A stretch of DNA of 64,000 nt from Linnemannia elongata (taxonomy: Eukaryota > Mortierellomycota > Mortierellomycetes > Mortierellales > Mortierellaceae): positions 682,001 to 746,000 of the forward strand of contig JAXBDG010000021.1 of NCBI GenBank assembly GCA_036320915.1, written 5' to 3'. Below the pieces are notes generated by a model. It was given only the letters and a program-made list of their open reading frames with translations. It did not search any database and was not told where the DNA came from. Shown here in pieces: positions 44,660 to 55,982 of this stretch. Position 1 is the stretch's first letter. Each line of letters starts with the position of its first letter. Made by a program: the position numbers and the translations under genes.

Positions 44660-46049
44660 ATGAATAGGAAACGAGCCCTTGGAGCCAAAGCATACACTGA
44701 GCGCCTAAAAGCAACAAATGCAAGTTGAGCCCCTCCAAGAACGAAATGAACCAACCCACAGAAGGAATGGACTGACGATGCAGTTTCCTCCATTCCCTAA
44801 CCTTGTACTACTTCACAACATATCGCCCTTCCTTCTCCTGTTCTCGTCTTACTCTCGTGTTATCAATGACACTTTTTTTTCCTTCTTCTATTAGGAGTCA
44901 TACCAGCGAGTTGGGCAGTCGATCTCTGACAACCAGTTAGAACAGCTCCAAAGCCAACTGGACACGTTCAGATCTAATCTTGAGAACTTTGCACGAAACC
45001 ATCGCAAGGATATCCAGAAGGACCCGGTTTTTCGTATGCACTTTCAAAAGATGTGCGGCAACATTGGAGTCGACCCTTTGGCCTGTAAGCGTCCTTGCTT
45101 TTAGTGAAACTTATAATTCCATGATACGTCGCTTAAGGATCCCCAAGGTTCTCGTTGCTAACATGACCTCAATTTTTTGCCACACCTCCTTCATTAGCGA
45201 GCAAGGGTGTATGGGGCGAGCTGTTGGGGGTTGGAGACTTTTATTACGAGCTAGGGATTCAAATCATTGACGTCTGTCTATCCACACGAGCCCTAAACGG
45301 TGGCCTCATGGAGCTCTCAGAAGTCAAAAGACGCGTGGAACGGATGCGTGGATTACGGGATCCCACCCACTCTACCAACAAGCCCTTACCTAACATCCCC
45401 TACAACAGCAACAGCCATATCAACAACCTTGCCAACAAGTGGGCGACTATGACGAACAAGGATAGCAATGGAATGGAAGTGACGGAGGATGATGTGTTGA
45501 GGTCGATAAAGACTTTGGCGCCCTTGGGGAGTGGGTTCCAGGTGTTGCAGATTGGAGAGAAGAAGATGGTTAGTTCTGTACCGAGGGAACTTAACAGGGA
45601 CCAGTCTATTGTCTTGGGGCTCGTACAGGTAAATAATAATGATAAGATATGCTACACATTATATTCTCGTTCTTTTTCATACGTGAATGATCATACTGAC
45701 ATTAGACGTTTTTTTATTCTCTCTAAATAGAAAACAAACGGCCATGTCAATATAAATGTGGTGGGCGAACGACTTGGTTGGGAGAGTGGTCGTGCCAAGA
45801 CTGCGCTGGTAAGTTTTTCTCTCTATCGTTATCATTCAAGATCAGATTCAACCTACACCTCAAAACATCGCCAATATGCTAAACGCTCCTCTCTCTCTCT
45901 CTCTCTGTGAATCGAACCATTAGGACACACTACTGAACGACAGTTTGATGTGGATCGACCAGCAGGCAGAACCACACGAGTACTGGGTTCCTGGATTCTT
46001 TGAACCCGAAGACGACGATATCTACGCTTCAACTGCCACCAGCGCATAA
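44660..46049 (+). CDS. SNF8: ESCRT-II subunit SNF8/VPS22
   Basis: SNF8 (Vps22/EAP30) is a winged-helix subunit of ESCRT-II, which sorts ubiquitinated cargo into multivesicular endosomes. Exons: 44660-44719, 44895-45084, 45198-45628, 45731-45808, 45924-46049; 294 residues against about 250 in other species. The start MNRKRALGAKAYTERL matches the family's short basic N-terminus. Conserved stretches follow: FQKMCGNIGVDPLASSKG, GVWGELLGVGDFYYELG, QIIDVCLSTRALNGGL, LAPLGSGFQVLQIG, and the C-terminal winged helix LGWESGRAKTALDTLL with DEAQ-like W-DQQAEPHEYWVPGFF. An insert of about 40 Asn/Pro-rich residues sits in the second winged-helix region. The first intron (44720-44894) has a GC donor. It converges on the NAD kinase gene with stops 91 bp apart. 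Confidence 0.94.
44720..44894 (+). other. GC-AG intron in SNF8
   Basis: Donor AAT|GCAAGT and acceptor TCTATTAG. Splicing here joins ...LKATN to ESYQRVG in phase 0, matching the family. No GT donor nearby gives the right phase. Confidence 0.7.
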
Positions 46050-46140
46050 TAAATATAACCCGCGTTTTCCTACTCGCCACCCGGTCAATTTTGTCCGCTC
46101 GCCAATTATTTGAGGATGAGAAATCAACCTACTAGTGCAT

Positions 46141-48166
46141 TTATTCCGAGATATAATGGCTCATGCTTTGCTTGTTGTGGAAGCTCTGGTTCCACTTCAA
46201 GAGATCGTTGATATCCTTCATCCAATCCTCACCCGCATGAACTCTGTTGACGCATGGCATGGGGAATGGAGACATACAGACCTGAAGAAACTCGTTCTTG
46301 TCCAGGAAGAATGTCTCTTTGCCATCGAGTGATACCTCTGCCGGACCTCTCGACTTTTCTCCGATCTGCGATTATGTCAAATGTACAGTAGTTATATCGT
46401 TAGTCAGATCTGGCCTGTGTGAATTCAAATGTGCTGTACTACTCCATCATTTCCTGAAATGAACTGTGTCTCGGTTTATGCATTACCTTGAGCTGGATGG
46501 TGGCGTTGGGTGGAAGGAGTACGGGGCGGAAAGAGAGCGATCGCGGACAGATAGGTGTCAAGAGCAAAGTCTGGATCGAGGGGTGAACAATCGATCCACC
46601 AGCTGAGAGAGAATAAGCCGTCGATCCAGTTGGTGAAGCAATAATCAGTCCATCCGCAACAGCTTCCGTGATCATATGCCCGTCAACAAAGCATCCGATT
46701 GACGTGAGGTGTGGGTACCGTCCACGATGCAGGTTTACCTCATTCATCACTGTGAGGTCGTTAATCCGTCCTGACCCGTCCTTTGCCTGAAGTCGCCGTC
46801 CGTCCGGCCCGTGAAGTGTACATTTGAGACGCATGCGGAGCAAAAGTGAGGCGTTCTGGTTTTCGATCAGCTTTGCGAGTGCAGTTTGGTAGTTGTTGAT
46901 ATGGTACGGCAAGAGGAATCCTAAAGTGCCCATGGAGAACGAGATGACTGGCGGGACTGCAGAGTTGAACAGTGACGATGTGTGTAGGATAGTACCGTCT
47001 CCTCCAAGCGTGATTACCAAGTCTGTCACACGTGTGTATTCAACCCTCTTGCCCTCTAGAGAACAAGGAATGAAAGACGTTTTGTTAGTGGCCACATACT
47101 TGAATACCAATCACGGCAGCACATCTCAGTCCTGATTGTTACGCGAGAATCATACCTGGGATGGTGTACACGAACGGCAATGAATCGGCAAAGGCGTCTG
47201 CGACATCTGGCTCAACCACGATATTGGTGTGAGGGTATTTTGTGTGAATCCAACTATCATCATATCAAAAAAGTAAAAGCAGGTGTGTGTAAAAGTGAGT
47301 CAGGGTGCGGAGTATCTAATCAGGACACGAAGCGACCATATAAAAAAAAATCCTTAATTTCAACATACGATGCTACATCCACGAGGGCCTTGTCCGTTAG
47401 ATCGTCGTTCGGCTTCTTGATGATAAGAATTGTCCTTGGCCCTTCCTCCCAGTGCAGCTTGTAGTTTCCACTAATAACAAAGACAATGTTAGGTGTCAAG
47501 TGTTGGTATCTGTTACAAGCATTCTCTACATAGATATGACAAGCTGTGATCCTACGCTTACCCATAAGTTGTTCCAAACGACTGACGAATCTCTCGACTT
47601 GGTTCTTTGTCGTAAATAGGAGCAAGGCTCTTCGGATAGACACCTGCGATCAAGGAAAACAGGTATTAGTCACTACCTCAAGATCATAGCGCAATTGCCA
47701 CACAGAAAGAAATGTATCTCAGCATACCTGGTGTGTCGAGGGTCATCTTGACCTTGGTCGGAAGCGAGCTTGTAAGCTTGCGCGTCCCGCCCGAACCAGC
47801 ATTGAATCCGCCCTTCCTTCCCAATGTCCGATCTCCCGAATAATCCAGGTCTTGGTCAAGTTCTCCATACCGGTCCAGGGGCTTCTTTTCAATATCTCCA
47901 CGAGAATGTGAGCTAGATAGCGCCCTCAGGTGGGGTACAGAACACCCCGGCACGCGCTTGGTTCTGATTCTGGATGTACTTGTTGCAGGGTGGAAGCCTG
48001 GGAGAGAGGAGATATCGGAGGGAGAAGGTCGTGCGCCAGTCAGGGATAAGGATGGTATCCTGGTGGCGGCGGTGTGAAGGTGTGCTGTAGGGTGCGATAG
48101 GGTCCTGGAGACGAGTGCTCTAAAGGGTTTACGAAGGGAGTGAATGGTGGACCGATGCGTTGACAT
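46141..48166 (-). CDS. NAD kinase, probably mitochondrial
   Basis: It phosphorylates NAD(H) to NADP(H). Exons: 48166-47728, 47643-47562, 47470-47369, 47253-47156, 47055-46487, 46365-46141; 504 residues. The catalytic domain has the hallmark LVITLGGDGTILH, the NE motif MNEVNLHRG, and the conserved SPTGSTAYSLSAGGSIVHP. The first 100 residues are rich in Arg, Ser, Thr and Ala with almost no acidic residues in the first 40 (MSTHRSTIHSLRKPFRALVS), as in a mitochondrial presequence; this suggests a POS5-type role supplying mitochondrial NADPH. That location is inferred. All five introns keep phase. It shares a 459-bp divergent promoter region with CPSF30. Confidence 0.93.
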
Positions 48167-48625
48167 TCTTGAGTAATATGGCTTTGTGTGGTTGGTGGTT
48201 GAGAAAGAAGTGAAAGAACCGTGATACTTTACCTTGTGTCTGAATGGTCAGAATCGACCTCAAAGAAAGATCGAGGTGGCTTAGTCATCCATCCAATTGA
48301 TTTGTCGCAGTCAAGCTACACATAAAGAGAGGCAGTGCGCATGGCTAAAACCCACAATCATTCTTTTTCTTTTCTTCCAACTTGAACGTTATCGACATCC
48401 ACTCTCACTCTCGACAACAACCAAGTGTACACAGGGCAACAGGACGCTTCAAGGATACCCAAGTAAACAAGAAATCGCTCTTTCCCTCCCCAACGCACAC
48501 ATTCAACTCAAGTCAATCCATACGCGCACCGGCCCACACTCGACATCAACCCGCCAAACAACAAGAAACAAAACACAGCTTAGCCGACTTTCTCTCTCAG
48601 GGGAGCTACTCACACTTAATCAGCC
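48167..48625. promoter_or_regulatory. Divergent promoter between NAD kinase and CPSF30
   Basis: 459 bp between start codons. The CPSF30 side is A/C-rich from about 48400 on, typical of a leader. No TATA box is evident. Confidence 0.45.
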
Positions 48626-50154
48626 ATGGCCATGACATACTCCATCCTGCCGTCTGAAATCGACTTTCAAGACTACACATTTGACTTTGAAGAATACGTC
48701 AGAAACGAGGTCGGACTCGACATTACAAGCACAGCCAAGAAGAATGGAGGTATGTCACTATCTAGTCTCTCCTCTTCCCAGAACTCGTCGATTGTTACAA
48801 ACACCCCCCTCCTCTCCTCAATGAATTCTGTTGCCAAAATAAACGATGTCGTCGTATGGCGGCACCAACATTTATTCTGTCCGCACAGTAATTCAATTGG
48901 CATTGTGTTATTTGTCAAAAAGAAGAGTGCAACTGTTTGTTCATGTGGACGAGGCATTGGTCAATTATAGCCAAGAACGATATCGGTTGGAGTGCCTGTA
49001 GGCATGACCATAGTGGCCCCGACATTACAACATCTCAGCCATACGTGCCAGGTTACACTAACACTCTAAACTCTACTTTGCTTGCATCATTTCTTCTTAG
49101 AAACGGGAGACAATATTTGCAGATTCTTTCTCAAGGGTCACTGCTCAAAAGGGAACAACTGTCAATTCCGACATGTGAGGACAGATCCATCAAAGGCCGT
49201 CGTTTGCAAACATTGGCTCAGAGGACTCTGCAAAAAAGGCGACAACTGTGAGTTCTTGCACGAATATAACCTCAGGAAGATGCCCGAGTGCTGGTTCTAC
49301 AGCAAGTACGGCGAATGTAATAACGGTACCGAATGTATCGTAAGTATTTCACCTGTCATCTTTCTTGTATAGGTCAGGCTTAGGAGTGTTATTTGTGATG
49401 GTATAAAACACTGGATTGGCGACTAACAATGAATGCCCTGCTCATTGCTTCAATTGTATATGTAGTATCTTCACATTGACCCAGAGAGTAAGATCAAGGA
49501 TTGCCCATGGTATGCAAGAGGATTCTGCAAGCATGGACCCAACTGTCGACACAAGCATACACGAAAGGTTCTCTGTCAGAACTATGTTACGGGATGGTGC
49601 CCACAAGGACCCAATTGCCCGAACGGACAGTAAGTCGCACGCTCTTGGATATCTTCAATCTGTTTAAAAGCGATACAACCAGCCTGAAAACCGTGAGGTT
49701 AACCTTATATTGACCGTTTGCTTATTATTCGTACATGTTCATCATAGCCCGAAGTACGAATTGCCTCCACCAAACTGGGACGATGGAATCGGAGCACGGC
49801 CAATGCTGCAGGACAGAGATCGCGAGGAGGTATGTTTTGCGTTGACACGAAATCGAAAAACAGACCAATGCGTTTTTTTTGCCGTCAGTGACTAATTCAC
49901 CACCATCTCGCATTCCTTTGTGATACATAGCCACAACGTGGAGAAGGCGAGGTCCAGACATTCCGCAAGGTCGAAGATGTTACCTGCTTCAAGGTAAGTC
50001 GTTCTTTGCCAACCTTTACCAACTTTCATATGTATCTATTGTCGAATCGAGACTAATGAGCATATATCCTGTTATTGCTCTCTCCCCATCATAGTGCCAG
50101 CAAAAGGGACATTACGCGAACAGATGCCCACAAGGGCGAAGCCACGACATGTAG
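48626..50154 (+). CDS. YTH1: Cleavage and polyadenylation specificity factor CPSF30/Yth1
   Basis: CPSF30 recognises the AAUAAA signal in pre-mRNA 3'-end processing in the nucleus. Exons: 48626-48749, 49101-49339, 49466-49629, 49748-49829, 49931-49993, 50095-50154; 243 residues. After a short acidic N-terminus (DFQDYTFDFEEYV) come five CCCH zinc fingers: CRFFLKGHCSKGNNCQFRH, CKHWLRGLCKKGDNCEFLH, CWFYSKYGECNNGTECIYLH, CPWYARGFCKHGPNCRHKH and CQNYVTGWCPQGPNCPNGH. The C-terminus ends in a CCHC zinc knuckle, CFKCQQKGHYANRC, found in animal CPSF30 but missing from budding-yeast Yth1. Length and finger order are as expected. The ATG at 48626 is followed by a second ATG six bases later; either could serve. 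Confidence 0.96.
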
Positions 50155-51306
50155 ACAGCGCGCACACATACACAAGACACATTGCCCAACGCATTGTTAT
50201 GCATTTTTCTCGTAGTTCACACTCGGTACTTGTTGCCCTTGTTTTTCATATCTGGGTCCTATTAGCTTAAACGACATCCCTCCCCTTTCCTGGCATGATC
50301 AGGTGTTAGTGGATTCCTTTGTTGTTTATGTTTTTCCTAACCTCCACTGGCCCGTAAACCATTCTTCAATGGTCTTCGTCCCCAGTGGTAACAACCGTAA
50401 TAACAAAAAAAAAGTGTTCTCATGATTGATGCAACATAGTCAATATCTGATAGTTCCATTTCTCAATCACACACCTCTTTCAAACAAAATAAAATAAAAT
50501 AAAATAAGCATTTTGCCTGTGTCCGTGTCTCCCCTATTTTTTGTTATGATGCTGAAATGTTTTTTTTGACTTTCTTGTCTGCATGTTTGTTGTCTATCTC
50601 TTCTACCTCAAAAAAAAAAAAGGAGCGACACAAAAGTGGCAACTGACAACAAAAAAATGGTCATGTAAACAACGAACCCCTTGTCATATGGTCAGAAGAG
50701 AGAGAGAGAGAAAGAACGCGAAAAGGAGAAAGAAGGAGGAGTCGATCCACCCTTCCCATTGACCTCGAAAAACAAAAACAAAGAATTCAACGTGCCGGAT
50801 TATCATTGCTAAGCGCACAGAAAAATAAACTAGCAGCAGCAAATTCGTATTGTACCTTGAAGATTGTCACCTCACCCCACTTTCTTTTGTATGTTGACCG
50901 CCCCTTTTCTTGTCACTGGTCATTCTGGATACTACCCAAGGGCAAAAAAGAGGGGTGAAGAGAGAAATAGGAGTGAATGACATGAAGATGCAGTAGTGGG
51001 AGAAAAGAGCAGTTGTATAAAAGAGCGACGAGTGTCTCTTGACCGTTTTCTTCTTTCCTCTGTCCGAAACTCTACCTTCGCTCCCCATCTCGCCCAACAA
51101 GTCCCACCTCAAACGACCAAGTTGTTTCTCAACGAAACCCGTTTGTTCTTTTCATCAATCAAAAATCTCCAGTCCAGCTCAGCACCAGGATAACGACAAC
51201 TCTTGGCAACAAATCGGAACGACTAACCTGCTTCACGAAACGAGCAATCGCCACCTTTCTTCAAAACACAACTCAACAACCTCCCTCTGTCTGGATACAT
51301 ATAGCA
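50155..51306. other. Intergenic region between CPSF30 and the first tetraspan gene
   Basis: About 1.15 kb. The left part is the presumed CPSF30 3' region, with (AAATA)n near 50490-50505. A purine-rich stretch lies at 50695-50745. The right end holds the TATA box and a C/T- then A/C-rich leader of the tetraspan gene. No other gene is supported. Confidence 0.5.
51016..51023 (+). promoter_or_regulatory. TATA box of the first tetraspan gene
   Basis: TATAAAAG, 291 bp before the ATG, within the 13-nt string AGTTGTATAAAAG that recurs upstream of the second copy. Confidence 0.65.
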
Positions 51307-52057
51307 ATGGCTCCTACCGACCGCGATCTCTGCTGCTGCTGCATTCGGCTCCGACCGGCAGTGGTTGCCATCTCTATTGTGTACCTCTGCATCACGGCTG
51401 CGACTACATACCAGAAGTACTCAGCCAACAAGACAGGTATATACGAAAATAATAGCGCGCGGTTTCGAGACCTGAATTTCTTGGCAGAAATGACTTCACT
51501 CCGTCTCTAGAAAACCGGGTGCTGCACGACAGCCCTTCTCGAGTAGCTTATTAATCCTCTTTGTACATCTTTTGGTACCTCTTTTCTCTCTCTCTCTAAC
51601 TCTCTGGACAACAATAGGAGACGATACAGCAAAGTACGTGATCTTCATCTCCGCCGGCCTCCAAGTCCTCATCGCTTTCTTGGGCCTTGCCTCCGCCGCA
51701 ACCAAAGTCGTCTTCATCACAAAGACCTACACCTATCTCTGGTGGCTCCTCACCCTCGTCGTCCTCGCCCTCTCCATTGGAAACGTCTACCTCGTCGCCA
51801 GGAATGACCGTATGCAGATCGAATACGAGTGCCTCAAGGGTCTGACCTCCTCTGACGGGACGGCCGTTACGGACTCGCAGATTTATAACTGTTACAGGAC
51901 GGTGGTGGTGATCTCTGCGGTGGTGTTGGGGGTGCAGTTTATTATCATGTGTTTGATTGGGTGGGTCAACCAGCGGTTCTTGAGGGAGGTTCAACAGGAT
52001 GCCGCGATTAAGGCTGCGTTGAAGTCTGTTGATGAACCTGAAGAGGAGGCCGCCTAG
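51307..52057 (+). CDS. Four-membrane-segment protein with N-terminal Cys4 cluster (copy 1)
   Basis: Exons 51307-51436 (130 nt) and 51618-52057; 189 residues. I do not recognise a named family. The N-terminus MAPTDRDLCCCCIRLRP places four cysteines at residues 9-12, a likely palmitoylation or metal site (inference). Four hydrophobic helices follow: VVAISIVYLCITAAT, YVIFISAGLQVLIAFLGLA, YLWWLLTLVVLALSIGNVYL, and VVVISAVVLGVQFIIMCLIG. A loop between helices 3 and 4 carries two cysteines (ECLKG, YNCYR) that could pair outside the membrane. The C-terminus is cytoplasmic-like and acidic (VDEPEEEAA). It resembles copy 2 at 54235-54927 in start, helix order, loop cysteines and intron position. Confidence 0.85.
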
Positions 52058-52172
52058 GAGTCTTTTTTTTTTTTGTTGGTTTTTGCATTTGACGCGCTGG
52101 AGTCAACAAGTTCCTTTTTACTTACTTGTGTTTCCAACTTGTATCTAAGTTCTATGTATCTCAATATGCCTT

Positions 52173-52178
52173 AATAAA
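52173..52178 (+). terminator. AATAAA poly(A) signal of tetraspan copy 1
   Basis: AATAAA 116 nt after the stop codon, followed by an A run. Confidence 0.55.
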
Positions 52179-53955
52179 AAAACCGTATGTCATCGTGTTT
52201 GCTCACTGCTCCAAACTTCCAAAACCCTGAATAAGGGCAGGGGCTGAAAAAAACACGCGAAATGTTGACAGTCAAAATTGACTAACGAAATAGACGCGAA
52301 AAAGAATCTAATAGATCCCGGTGGCGTTACTTTGCTTACCTGTCAGAATGTACTCTGGTAGTTTTTCCATTTCGCTCATGAAAAGTGTTGGAAGGTGGTC
52401 GGTTGTTTTACTGGCAGTTGCAGTATTTCCGGCCAGGAGAGGGTGTGAAGGAACAAATGATCGAGACCATTGGCGTTTTGCGGGATGTAAAAACATTGGG
52501 CTTTGACACGAAAACACAGACCAGTCGTCATTTGAACCCATGCGGAGAAGAGTGCAACGGACAAGAACACAATTAAACTATTTGTCTTTTATCTTGTCTT
52601 CTTCCTTGAAGAATTGCATTTTATGCTTCGAGTCCTGAATGCTACTTGATATCTGGAACTGGTTGTAAGGTAGGTAAAAAGATGCCAACCAGAAGTAAGC
52701 ACCGGAGAAAATAGAACATTGAAGGACGCACATACACACCTCCGAGATTGAAAATGGCTTGAATTAGCTGACCAGCTAGCTTACCATGCCCGTATCTCAA
52801 GGCGTCTCCTAAATAGGTATTCCTCGGTGTCCTCATTGTCCAGATCTATTTTGTGGTGTCCATCTGCTTCCTATCCTACCTGGAGACCATGCTTTTGTTT
52901 TGTTTTATTTTGTTTTATGCCTTTCCTCAGCCTTGTTTATCCACTTGTTTATCTTCTCCTTTGCCTTGAAATCTGCATATCCCTGCACTGCCAACGGCAT
53001 GGCTTGGAAGGACAAGCAAGAGAGAAAGATAAACGGAAGGAGAGGAGGGAAGGTGAAGGGAGATATCGACCATGCATCCCCTGAATTGATATTTGATGCA
53101 GTGCCCTTTCCACCACCTTTTTTTCCAGTGGGATAGACAAAGACTAAAAACAAAGACGAGGGATAGAGAATGCCTGTCGAACCAAGCCCGTGATGTACCC
53201 CTCTGCCTTGTCCATCGTCCGCGGCAATATTCAGTCCGTGCTGAGTGTGAAGTTAACAGGAAGCTGCGAGTGTGTCCATAGGGCTGTACTTTGGTAGAAG
53301 TAAAAGGCAAGTAAGCATGTCCGCCGTGGGTGGCACAGCCCACAGCCCAACTCTTTTTCCTTATTATTTTCCTTCTCTTGGATTCCCAGACTCAACTCAA
53401 GAACTCCGTTTTCTGAGTGGTGGCGGCTAATTTTTATTTTGAGCCTTTTTTTTTTCCAAATGTACGGGCTAAGGTCGAAGGGAGAGAGGAAGAACAGATA
53501 TGTGTTTGGATGTGTGTGGTAAACAATGGTGGGTGGTCTATTTGGATCTTTATTTTCCTCCCTTTGCATTTGTCCATCTGCCATTCATTCTTTCACCCCC
53601 TCACCCCCTCACCCACTCCAGCCCACGCTTGCCAGGAGTGGTTAAGTGTGAGTGAGTGTGTTGTGCCTCAACAATAGCCAGGGCTGAATCTGATCCAGGG
53701 GAAGGGAGGGCCCTTCCACTTCTTCAGCCTAAAAATAGGGCGGTGCTACCCTGTTGTTATTCTCGATGTTCTCTTTTTCCGCCTTCTAAAGAAAGACTGG
53801 AGAAAGAAAAGAAAGGAGAGTGACACACATACCAGGCGGGCGGAGCACCTCCTGTACGACGTCGTTTTTACTAGTGAACGAGCGGCCTATGAGGGTATTT
53901 AGATGGTGGTTTTCTTGCATGATACAGACAGTGGACGGATCATCCACAGAAGTTG

Positions 53956-53963
53956 TATAAAAG
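53956..53963 (+). promoter_or_regulatory. TATA box of the second tetraspan gene
   Basis: TATAAAAG, 279 bp before the ATG, inside the same 13-nt AGTTGTATAAAAG found before copy 1. Confidence 0.65.
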
Positions 53964-54234
53964 GGCACCTCTTCTCCCTACTTTTTTTTATTCGCCATCT
54001 TCATCTTCTCTACTTCTCTTCTCTACTCTGCCATTCTCTTCTTTGTACCTTCAACAGAGAACCACATTCACTCGCTCACCCACAACAACTTCTACACCAA
54101 CAACAGTCGACCAACCAACCTTTACAACCCTCACTCCTACGACAACAACAAAACATTTCAGGCACAACTTAGGACAGCCACTACATCCTCCTACTAAACC
54201 AACAACCAACTAAACACACGCATACATAACCACC

Positions 54235-54927
54235 ATGGCTCCTCCACACAGAGACTACTGCTGCTGCTGCATTCCCCTCCGCTTCGGAGTCTTCATCATC
54301 TCTTTGATTGCCCTCGGTCTTGGCGCTCTCAACCTCTGGTCCGTCTTGCGAGTGGCCGATGCTGGTAAGTTACAACCACAACAACCATGACATAAGTTAT
54401 CTGACTCGCTAGCTTTCCCTATTACAACGACGCTAAACATCATCCATTCCCCTACTTACCATCCCTCTACCTTGTAAATAGATCAAACCTCAAAGATCGC
54501 TGGGTACGTTGCTACTGGTGTCTACGGTCTCGTGGGCCTCAGTGGCATGCTGAGTGTGCTGTGCAAGGTCTACCCCTTGGCCAAGAACTTCTCCGTCCTC
54601 TGGTGGACCACAACCATCATCGTCACCATCCTCAACGTCATCACCGTCGTCGTTCTTGCCACCTCCCAGAAGGAGAATGCCCGCGATGTTTGCCGCACCT
54701 CCATCATCAACGACAACACGCTCTACAACCCCTCGACCCTCGAGGACGATGTCAACACCTGCTACAGACTCGCCCTCATCGTTGCTGGTGTTGTCTTGGC
54801 TGTGGAGGCCATCGTCATGTCCCTTTGCGGCTGGGTTGCTAGCCGCTACACTAGCGAGGTCAAGCACATGCATGACCATGAGTACAACACCCAGGCTCAG
54901 ATCCAGATGGCTTACCCCAAGGCCTAA
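54235..54927 (+). CDS. Four-membrane-segment protein with N-terminal Cys4 cluster (copy 2)
   Basis: Exons 54235-54364 (130 nt, as in copy 1) and 54482-54927; 191 residues. The start MAPPHRDYCCCCIPLRF again puts four cysteines at residues 9-12. Hydrophobic segments are GVFIISLIALGLGALNLW, YVATGVYGLVGLSGMLSVL, LWWTTTIIVTILNVITVVVL and LALIVAGVVLAVEAIVMSLC, with loop cysteines (DVCRTS, VNTCYR) matching copy 1. The C-terminus differs: His/Gln-rich and ending MAYPKA. The ATG sits in a good context (ACCACCATGGCT). A membrane role is certain from sequence; a specific function is not. Confidence 0.87.
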
Positions 54928-55747
54928 AAATGTCGACTCGTTGAGCCGATAGCCCTGCTTTTCCTTCTTTCTCTGCCACATTTATCATCACCATTTCTTT
55001 TTTTCTATTCTTGCATGCCATGCGCTTTTCTTTTCCATGCAATGCATCGCCCCATTACCCCCCTAAACATAAGCTGTAGATATCCCCTTTACCCTCTCGA
55101 AAATAAAATAACAATGGACCAAAAACGCGTGCTTTCCTTCAGTAAAATTGATAAAAAAAAAAAAAAAAAACAGCCACTTTCTCCGCCACCTTCCTACTCT
55201 TGTATGGTTGCGCAAAAAAAGAGTAAGAAAGGGATCAATATATAGGGTGCTAAGAAAAACTAATTCGAAAAGGGTGAGTCTAAAGGGCTTATGAGGCATC
55301 TTCATGACCCAGATTTCACACTAGCTCCATCAACATTTTCCTTTGCCATTGTACTTTCTGTCTGCTGTTTCTCGTCTCTTATAAAGTGAATCGGTCTGGT
55401 TCAGGACCTGCTTCGAGCATGTCTCATCGTGGAGAACAACCTCATTTATTGTCTGTCGATGGTGTCTCGTGGACGCCATCCAGAGACTAGCGTGGAGAAT
55501 ATCGCTGAAAAAAAGATATCAGTATGGTGCGAAGTTGGCCACTCCTCTCCTGCTGTAGGTACGCATCATTGCCCGTTGTATTTGCCCACCATTGCTGAAG
55601 CATGCTTTATGTCCTCCACTGTCCACCTAACCACCCTGTCCAACTGACCCATCAGTTTTGCACAATCGACCTTCATATATACATGCAGACACAGCCTAGC
55701 CCATTTCCACGTCCACTTCATAGTTAATCAGTCGTTGTTCCAACTCG

Positions 55748-55790
<43 letters not shown>

Positions 55791-55982
55791 CTCATTAGTA
55801 TCTCTCTCTGTGCCCGTCTGGATTTCTTGTTTTGTCTTCCACCTTCTTTCCTTTCCCTCGTTGCCCTCATTCGTCTGTGGTCTTCACGAGAAGTGTCTCA
55901 ATGACGCACCATCTTCGTTTGCCCTAGCACCCCTTTTATTTTTTCCACTTAAACTTTGGCTTTCATTAACAACAGAGACAGG
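54928..55982. other. Intergenic region upstream of the BK-type channel
   Basis: About 1.05 kb. It contains the copy 2 3' region (AAAATAAAATAA near 55100 and an A run near 55147), then T/C-rich DNA with a (CT)n microsatellite before the channel start. No other gene is supported. Confidence 0.5.
55751..55787. repeat. (CT)n microsatellite
   Basis: About 18 CT units in an otherwise C/T-rich leader, roughly 200 bp before the proposed channel start codon. Confidence 0.9.

Larger units (their letters stand above)
52058..54234. other. Intergenic region between the tetraspan paralogs
   Basis: About 2.2 kb with a poly(A) signal at its left end and the TATA box of copy 2 at its right end. A minus-strand open frame at 52642-52836 has a short charged alternative reading but no start, domain or continuation; it may be a degenerate remnant. 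C/T-rich and purine-rich segments fill the rest. Confidence 0.45.

Noticed and set aside
52642..52836. 64-codon minus-strand frame between the tetraspan genes
   Set aside because: Short, with a possible donor inside it but no partner exon, family or upstream start; kept only as a possible remnant.
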